NCBI GenBank assembly: GCA_951217055.1
Contig: OX578283.1
Location: 64,262,228-64,326,227 of the forward strand
Length of the DNA: 64,000 bases
From: Gerris lacustris
Lineage: Eukaryota; Arthropoda; Insecta; Hemiptera; Gerridae
Direction of reading: 5' to 3'
The notes beneath the pieces are model-generated. The model saw only the letters and a list, made by a program, of their open reading frames with translations, was not told the DNA's origin and searched no databases. Shown here piece by piece: positions 57,155 through 64,000 of the stretch; position 1 is the first letter of the stretch, and each line of letters begins with the position of its first letter. Position numbers and translations under genes: made by a program.

Positions 57155-57553
57155 TTTGGAATAGTTGGGTCTTGTAGGGTATAATAAGTACAAATTTACT
57201 TTTCAAATATGATGTGATGTATTTTATTGTAAATGACGAACCAAAAAGGTGATAATAACTTTCTTTCCAACATATGACGCAAAAACAAAATTTTTTTTAC
57301 ATTTTCAATCTAGGTAAGATGTTGTATATTTTATTATTTTTTATATTTTATTTGAAATCGATTACAATAAAAAACTTAATTTATTAGTTATTGTAGCTTT
57401 TGACGTAATAATAGTGTAAACTTTTTATATAAATCTCATGTGTATGATGTTTCGATGTTTTAGGCCTGAAGATGACAAAGTAGGTCGAAATATAGCCATA
57501 TTTGAAAAGTAAATTTGTACTTATTATACCCTAAAAGACCCAACTACTCCAAA
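57155..57553. mobile_element. MITE-10, ~55-bp inverted repeats
   Basis: Left tttggaatagttgggtcttg, tagggtataataagtacaaa, tttacttttcaaatatg; the right arm is its near-perfect complement (catatttgaaaagtaaattt, gtacttattataccctaaaa, gacccaactactccaaa). Interior tttcgatgttttaggcctga, agatgac, taggtcgaaatatagcc. No ORF. Confidence 0.9.
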
Positions 57554-57559
57554 TTACAT

Positions 57560-57950
57560 TATTAATTTACTTGTCAATTTTGTTATTTAAGTTATAATAA
57601 CTATAAGCTTTTATTTTGTTTATTTAGTACTAAGTATATTCATAAACAAAAAATTCATTAATAAATGTATGTTTTAAAGTCCTTGGAAGTTAGATCAAGA
57701 ATGCCATCAATGTATGTCTAACGGTAACTTAATATTATGATTCATCTTGAAGTGAAAAGATGAAGCACGTTAAACTGATATCTCCCTCTGCTTTAAACAC
57801 GTAGACAAGACAAGGTATCATCTCTCTTAAGTTTAGGGACCTCCTTCTTAATAAGTATCAAAATGTAAATGACGAACTTAAGAGAAGAAGAGAGAAGAAA
57901 AAAAAGTACAAATAAAAAGTAAAATAAAAAAAAAAATATAAATATAAATA

Positions 57951-57988
<38 letters not shown>

Positions 57989-58065
57989 AGAAATGAAAAA
58001 GATTAATTGAAGGTGGTCGGTGTTTGTATTTTTTTTTATATATATTATTTTTCTTTCTTTTTTTG
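57560..58065. other. unassigned A+T-rich DNA
   Basis: Purine-rich tracts and poly(A) of about 28 at 57957-57985. A lysine/phenylalanine-type minus ORF (57858-58106) is composition only. Confidence 0.45.
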
Positions 58066-58067
58066 AG

Positions 58068-58212
58068 TTGAGAGAGCTCACGACTAGGAAAGCTTGTGAC
58101 AGTCAATTAAGATTTATTATTTGGAAAGATAGGTCGCGTCGCGTCGCGTCGGGGCGTAGTCCTGACTTGCCTTCTCTTATGATCTTCCCCTTGGTTTGTG
58201 GATAATCAGGTG
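58068..58212 (+). other. possible exon with consensus donor
   Basis: A G+C-richer segment with a (gtcgc)n run (ggtcgcgtcgcgtcgcgtcg), ending at cag|gtgaga (GT at 58210-58211), a consensus 5' splice site. The longest frame stops (TAA 58203-58205) just before the donor and has no ATG, so a noncoding first exon would fit better than coding. No acceptor and no repeat match. Confidence 0.27.
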
Positions 58213-58214
58213 AG

Positions 58215-58790
58215 ACAGCGTCAACCTTGCTTACTGGAATAATGTTAACTCGAGTCGACATGACAGTAGGAAATTTTCTTTTTTTTGGAATCGCACCTTT
58301 TTATGATTACTTCTTTTTTGTTCTTTTTACAACTCACAAAGTAAACCGGTAAACAAAAAAAAAAAAAAAATGAAAATTTAAAAAAAAAAAAAATAATTGA
58401 AAGAATGAAAAAAATGTAACGGATAGATAGGATTTAGAATCCAAAAACTTAATTCGAGTTGAAATAAAAGGAAGGTATTATAATTTTTTTTTTTTTTTGA
58501 GCAAAATAATAAAAAAACTGGACCGAGGATAATTGGTTTTTAATTATATTAAAGTATGGTATAAAAGAAGAATTTTATTTTTTTTTCAAAAGAAGCGGTC
58601 AATGAAATAAAAATTCTGCTTTTTGACGTTTTGGAATTTAAATTCAGACATCTTCAAGACTCAAGACTTTTATTTTTATCTGTTATCGTCGTTTGATTTA
58701 ATATTAACAACAAACGTTAATATTAACCTTACATTATAAATAACAAAATTATATATAAGACTTTGTTATTCTAAATCAAAACTAGTTTTT
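58215..58790. other. unassigned A+T-rich DNA
   Basis: Homopolymer-rich; nothing supported. Confidence 0.45.
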
Positions 58791-58794
58791 TCCA

Positions 58795-59360
58795 CCAGGA
58801 TATAGTGGAACTTACTGATGGTGAATAATTAGTTCACTAAGTTTTCAATTACTCATCATTAAGGATAGGATACTGCCTAGATTTTGTGGAACTTACTGAT
58901 AGTGAATATAATTAGTTCACTAAGTTTTTAATGACTCATCTATAAGGATAGGATACTGCCTAGATTTTGTGGAACTTACTGATAGTGAATATAATTAGTT
59001 CACTAAGTTTTCAATTACTCGTCATTAAGGATAGGATACTGCCTAGATTTTGTGGAACTTACTGATAGTGAATATAATTAGTTCACTAAGTTTTTAATGA
59101 CTCATCTATAAGGATAGGATGCTGTCTAGATTTTGTGGAACTTACTGATAGTGAATATAATTAGTTCACTAAGTTTTCAATCACTCAGCTATAAGAATAG
59201 GAAACTGCCTAGATTTTGTGGAACTTACTGATAATGAATATAATTAGTTCACTAAGTTTTTAATCACTCATCTATAAGAATAGGATACTGCCTAGACTTT
59301 GAGGAACTTACTGATAGTGAATATAATTAGTTCACTAAGTTTTCAATCACTTATCTATAT
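58795..59360. repeat. 83-bp minisatellite
   Basis: About seven units (tgcctag at 58874, 58957, 59040 and so on) of ggatactgcctagattttgt, ggaacttactgatagtgaat, ataattagttcactaagttt, tcaattactcatctataa. Alternating variants (aatgactcatctat / aattactcgtcatt) hint at a 166-bp higher-order repeat at the left. Confidence 0.94.
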
Positions 59361-59419
59361 ATCCTTATATACTTTTTTTAACAATAAAAGGAAATAAATT
59401 TGCAGCTTGATTAATTATA

Positions 59420-60905
59420 TTGTTTGCTTAAAACTGATAATATTGTTAGCTTAAGAATGATAATATTGTAAGCTTAAGAATGATAATATTGTTTGCTTAA
59501 AACTGATAATAATTGTTTGCTTAAGACTGATAATAATGTTTGCTTAAAGCTGATAATATTGTTAGCTGAAGACTGATAATATTGTTTGCTTAAAACTGAC
59601 AATAATTGTTTGCTTAACACTGCGGTTATATTGTTTGCGTAAGACTGATACTATTGTTAGCTTAAGAATGATAATATTTACTACGTTCACACATCGTTTT
59701 GAAAGCGTTTCGGATCCAATTCGTTTTCAAAACGATACGCGTTCTTACAACAAAAAATACAGGTGATCGAAATATTTGTTTTCGAAATCTCGTAACGGTG
59801 ACGTCACGAGTAAAACCTTCTTTCTTGTTACCTAATATGTCCGCGAATTTTTACATTTTATTTACAAGTTATTAAAAGTTTTTACAGATTCTTTATAGTT
59901 TTAACTTTTGTTTAAAAACGTTTTTGCAGTTAAAAAAAAGAAACGGAAGCTCACGAAAACAAAGAACTTAAAAAGTGGAAAAGAGTAAAATAACCTGAAA
60001 CCTCGATCCCCCGTTCCGATCACGTATTTTTGGTGGATCGGATCTAAACCGATACGATCCGTCGATCTCCGTTCGTACAGCGTTTTGAACTAGCGGATCG
60101 TTTTCAAAACCGTTTCCAAAACGATGTGTGAACGTAGTAATTGTAAGCTTAAGACTGATAATATTGTTAGCTTAAGACTGATAATATTGTTAGCTTAAGA
60201 CTGATAATATTGTTTGCTTAAGACTGATAATATTAATTGCTTAAGACTGATTATATTGCTTGCTTAAGACTGATAAAATTGTTTGCTTAAGATTGATAAT
60301 ATTGTTTGCTTAAGAGTGATAATATTAATTGCTTAAGACTGATTATATTGCTTGCTTAAGATTGATAAAATTGTTTGCTTAAGATTGATAATATTGTTTG
60401 CTTAAGAGTGATAATATTGTTTGCTTAAGATTGATAATATTGTTTGCTTAAGACTGATAATATTAATTGCTTAAGACTGATTATATTGCTTGCTTAAGAA
60501 TGATAAAATTGTTTGCTTAAGATTGATAATATTGTTTGCTTAAGAGTGATAATATTGTTTGCTTAAGAATGATAATATCTTTTGCTTAAGACTGATAATA
60601 ATGTTTGCTTAAGACTGATAATAATGTTTGCTTAAAGCTGATAATATTGTTAGCTGAAGATTGACAATAGCGTTTCCTTAAGAGTGATAATATTGTTTGC
60701 TTAAGACTGATAATAATGTTTGCTTAAAGCTGATAATATTGTTAGCTGAAGATTGATAATAGTGTTTCCTTAAGAGTGATAATATTGTTTGCTTAAAACT
60801 GATAATATTGTTTTTGCTTAACACTGATAATAATGTTTGCTTAAAGCTGATAATATTGTAAGCTTAAGACTGATAATATTGTTTGCTTAAGATTGATAAT
60901 ATCGT
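59420..60905. repeat. 23-bp minisatellite split by a MITE
   Basis: About 44 copies of attgtttgcttaagactgat-aat, interrupted at 59681-60137. In 60200-60600 a multi-unit block (with aatattaattgc and ttatattgcttgc variants) recurs, a higher-order repeat. Confidence 0.95.
59681..60137. mobile_element. MITE-11 in the 23-bp array, TA duplication
   Basis: Left ctacgttcacacatcgtttt-gaaagcgtttcggatcc, right ggatcgttttcaaaaccgtt-tccaaaacgatgtgtgaacg-tag. TA on both sides (59679-59680 and 60138-60139); removing the element and one TA restores a normal array unit. TA duplication fits Tc1/mariner-type insertion; the end sequence itself does not identify the superfamily. Confidence 0.88.
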
Positions 60906-60909
60906 TACA

Positions 60910-61780
60910 TTTATTTATATACATTATTTATTTATATCGTTACATTATTTATTTATTTACAATTATTTATTTGTATCGTTACATTTATTGTTATATTGTT
61001 GTTTGAAACATTATAACAATATTATAAAATAGGAATGAATAAGACGATCTTAGAGGTCAAAACTCCGTCTTAAAGATAATCAGATGTAACTAATGAGGTA
61101 TGAATATTGGAACATATCAAAAGATAATGAAGGTAAATATTATTTATAGAAGTTGCGACTAGGATATATATTTAATCAATGATTATAATCTGACAAGAGA
61201 CGTAACCTTAATCAATTGTTTAAAGGAACAGAGTAAAGAAGAACAAGCTATATTGTCATATCTTTCTAGATCCAATCAATTTTAAAAAGTTCTTTATTAA
61301 TATCAAGGCCAAGATGTAAACAAGGAATTGTGGAAGGATTTCGTGGATGAAAGATAGTATAAGACTATTGTTAAAATCAAAACCAGAACAAAAATGTAAT
61401 AATATATTGGTTTATTTCATTACGTTTACGTCAAACCAACATTAGAAATGTGGTTATTATTTCTCTGGGCAGTTGAAAATGTTGATATTTGAATAAAGAT
61501 GTCAGGGTAATGAAATATCATTGGGTAAAGCTCATCTACTTAATATTTAAAAAAGATGAAATCTACTGCTCTCTTTTTTAAAAAATGACCACATGTTGAT
61601 TCTAACAGTATTAGTTATTAATATAATATAAGTGTGTTATAGTCATGTAGTCATGTAATATATAAGTATTAATTATAAATTCATACATAGCGATGGTTAT
61701 TTTTAAAATCCGGATTGGTTTAAAAGAGCGAATTGAAGAGTTAAATTCATAAGGGGGCGTAAGTGCTGAAAAATATAATT
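60910..61780. other. unassigned A+T-rich DNA
   Basis: Imperfect tatcgttacatttattta repeats at 60900-60995; otherwise nothing supported. Confidence 0.45.
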
Positions 61781-61786
61781 TTGAGT

Positions 61787-62014
61787 TAATGGCTTCAAAT
61801 GATTTAAGCCTCGCCCAGACTGCCGACCCGAACAGTGAAAACTAGCCGAGCAATCGTCTCTGCGCATGTCTACTTTAAGATACGCAAGCGCACTTTAAAC
61901 TGGGCATGCGCGAGTTTAAGATGCGCAAGCGCACCTTTGAGTCCAATGCTCGGCTAGTTCCGTCTGTCCCTTACGGCATTCTGGACGAGGCGAGGCTTTA
62001 AGGCCCAAGCCATT
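61787..62014. mobile_element. CpG-rich MITE-12 with TTAA edges
   Basis: ttaatggctt ... aagccattaa at the edges; inner matches agcctcgcccagactgccg against cggcattctggacgaggcga-ggct, and actagccgagcaat against atgctcggctagt. The interior has three taagatgcgcaagcgcac-like repeats. It is G+C- and CpG-rich in A+T-rich DNA. TTAA at both ends could be a piggyBac-type target, or part of the palindrome. Confidence 0.82.
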
Positions 62015-62640
62015 AATAATCTAAAAAGACCAAGTGTTAAACTTGAACTGTATATTTGTTGAAAAATCTCACAAGATAGCACCAGTGTTGTTGCTCTCCA
62101 GCGTTGCTACCAGCTCTCTAGTGTTGCTTGTTTTTTAGTTTAAGTCCCATATATAAATACATTTTTTTCAGAAACAGATTTGGGATTTAAACCCTAATGC
62201 ATTTCGACTCATTAATAAAATTATAGGAATATAATTACCGATTTATAAGAGACAATGAAGCTAGAAAAAAAATGCGTCTACTTGATATATTGATAGAAGA
62301 GTGATTTTAAGGATTATTGCACCCGTTGATTTGGTAGAGAAAGAAATAAACGAAAAAACTGTTTAAACGTATCTCCATAAAACCGGACTGAATATTTTAA
62401 CAAAACTAAACGATAATATTAGATGTTCAAAAGCCGGAAAGACAGATATAAAACGGTTATAAAGATGTAACACCAGATCAAAGAATAAGGAAACATATTC
62501 ACACAAAAAGTACAAAAAAAAAAACGTTTTATACCTTTCACACAAAGGTAACAAGTCTTGGAGCTGTGGAATGTCGGAAACTATACTAATTTGTAGGGAT
62601 AATCCTGGCAGGTCCTGCAGGTACAAAAGGGCAAGGTGCT
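62015..62640. other. unassigned DNA
   Basis: Nothing supported. A small near-repeat (gtgttgttgctctccagcgt-tgct; ctctctagtgttgct) lies at 62085-62130. Confidence 0.45.
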
Positions 62641-62642
62641 AA

Positions 62643-62897
62643 AAAAAGGTCTTTAGGGAAAACCCTACAGCAGGTATCTTGAAGAAGGTAAACCTGTGGT
62701 ACTTCACTATTTCAAAAATGCCTATTTTAAACACAAAAGTAACAGTTCACAATTCACTATATTCTATAGAAAAAAGCTTTCTATCTCACGTATTAGGTAA
62801 AGTCACAGCTTCTTTACAAGGATTTCAGACCACAATGAAGGATATAGTTGCAGTTTTCGTAATAGAAAACATTAAGATGAACTCTGCATTTGAGTAG
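62643..62897 (+). CDS. candidate exon or 59-residue ORF, unknown protein
   Basis: Open for 84 codons to TAG at 62895-62897, long for this composition. An internal ATG at 62718 gives 59 residues: MPILNTKVTVHNSLYSIEKS, then FLSHVLGKVTASLQGFQTT and an aliphatic end. ctacag at 62665-62670 is a possible acceptor. No donor needed if terminal. No repeat match and no recognised family. Confidence 0.27.
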   Translation, partial: KKVFRENPTAGILKKVNLWYFTISKMPILNTKVTVHNSLYSIEKSFLSHVLGKVTASLQGFQTTMKDIVAVFVIENIKMNSAFE

Positions 62898-62899
62898 AA

Positions 62900-63150
62900 A
62901 GGTTCATACAGAAAGTTACAATCTCTAAAGATTAAGTTAGATCCTAAAAATCCCAGTTCTAGATATAAAATATTTTATAAGATCAAAAGTTTAATTAAAA
63001 AGTTCAATTATGCATTTCTTAATCTATAAATTTCAGTTCCCTCTTCATTGATAATTGTAAGCGATTTTAAAATGATGGGTCTGTTTGTAAATAAATAATT
63101 TTCTTATACTATATTATCGAACAGATTCTCGAAGGAGATTATTGATGGAT
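62900..63150. other. unassigned A+T-rich DNA
   Basis: No supported feature. Confidence 0.45.
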
Positions 63151-63154
63151 ACTC

Positions 63155-63702
63155 CTCACTATCCTCTATTTAAATATAATTACACTATCCTCTATTTAAA
63201 CATAATTACACTATCCTCTATTTAAATATAATTACACTATCCTCTATTTAAACATAATTACACTATCCTCTATTTAAACATAATTACACTATCCTCTATT
63301 TAAATATAATTACACTATCCTCTATTTAAATATAATTACACTATCCTCTATTTAAATATAATTACACTATCCTCTATTTAAATATAATTACACTATCCTC
63401 TATTTAAATATAATTATACTATCCTCTATTTAAATATAATTATACTATCCTCTATTTAAATATAATTATACTATCCTCTATTTAAATATAATTACACTAT
63501 CCTCTATTTAAATATAATTATACTATACTCTATTTAAATATAATTACACTATCCTCTATTTAAATATAATTCCACTATCCTCTATTTAAATATAATTCTA
63601 CTATCCTCTATTTAAATATAATTATACTATACTCTATTTAAATATAATTACACTATCCTCTATTTAAATATAATTACACTATCCTCTATTTTAATATAAT
63701 TT
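63155..63702. repeat. 26-bp minisatellite
   Basis: About 21 copies of ctatcctctatttaaatata-attaca, very uniform, with few variants (aacata; attata; ctatactc). Uniformity suggests recent expansion. Confidence 0.97.
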
Positions 63703-63847
63703 TGTTGAAAATTGAAATAATTATTGATCTTACTTCATCTGTTTCTTTTTGCTAAAACTTCTTGTGCTCAGTTATAATATGTAGAAGGAAAATCATTATA
63801 ACTATATTTCTAATTTTAATTTGAAAATTAACAGAAAAACATTAAAC

Positions 63848-63976
63848 AGACAGACATTTTTTAAACCCTCTTTTTTGGAATCAGGGCACCTCAAAACGTA
63901 TAAATCTATCAAAATCTCAAAATTGAATGTTAGCGTCTCAAAATCGAATTATCTTAATACTTTCTCTTTGTTAAGA
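63848..63976 (-). mobile_element. HINE-2 5'-end fragment
   Basis: gacagacattttttaaaccc, ggcacctcaaaacgtataaa, tctatcaaaatctcaaaatt and actttctctttgtta correspond to the 5' ~130 bp of HINE-2 (23690-23807). The rest of the element is absent. Confidence 0.8.
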
Positions 63977-64000
63977 CATTTAAAAAAATTATCTCCACCG

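Noticed and set aside
63155..63702. Possible CRISPR array (short regular repeats)
   Set aside because: No unique spacers; units are directly joined, as in other minisatellites of a eukaryotic genome.

Overview
The window reads as non-coding, very A+T-rich nuclear DNA of an arthropod, most likely an insect; the order cannot be fixed from sequence alone. The clues are the transposon relics: Helentron-associated (DINE-1-like) elements with internal GTCT arrays, hAT-like MITEs with 8-bp target duplications, a piggyBac-like MITE at TTAA and TA-flanked MITEs. These are combined with many minisatellites, long (AT)n and poly(A) runs, and no long open reading frame. No ORF of more than about 130 codons exists that is not a translated tandem repeat, and I recognise no protein family. 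No rRNA, functional tRNA, CRISPR array, intact transposase or reverse transcriptase, or viral insertion was seen.

Layout. 1-630 is a G+C-rich 62-bp satellite running off the left edge. 860-8800 holds a foldback half-copy, a 71/82-bp array (3.9-5.4 kb), a G+C-rich pocket (5.88-6.27 kb), an hAT-like MITE and a 36-bp array (7.4-8.0 kb). 8.8-20 kb has (AT)n, a 485-bp MITE, two long foldback elements (13.4-15.2 and 18.0-18.5 kb) and the first DINE-like copies. 20-25.1 kb and 31.6-41.3 kb are DINE-like clusters with nested insertions. 25.1-31.6 kb contains a small ORF pocket, hAT-like and other MITEs and the 24-bp and 31-bp arrays. 41.6-49 kb holds short exon-like pockets, a 63-bp array, strong hairpins, inverted SINE-like pieces and (AT)n. 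50-64 kb is MITEs alternating with minisatellites (86, 28, 125, 83, 23 and 26 bp).

Four non-autonomous families, here called HINE-1 to HINE-4, share one plan. It consists of a 5' terminal motif, in most of them a GTCT microsatellite, a common core with a caaatttcat-type block, the complement of the 5' motif near the 3' end, then a tail of roughly 20-28 nt that is hairpin-capable in three of the four. This matches the Helentron-associated element architecture. HINE-2 also carries a perfect tRNA B-box. Three nesting events (HINE-2 in HINE-1, HINE-3 in HINE-1, HINE-4 in HINE-1) make HINE-1 the older layer.

The most interesting pattern is that several minisatellites look as if they grew out of transposon ends or interiors: the 36-bp, 21-bp, 43-bp, 86-bp and possibly 31-bp arrays. 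If genes cross this window they do so as tiny exons in very large introns. Seven short candidate exons or ORFs are listed, all at low confidence.
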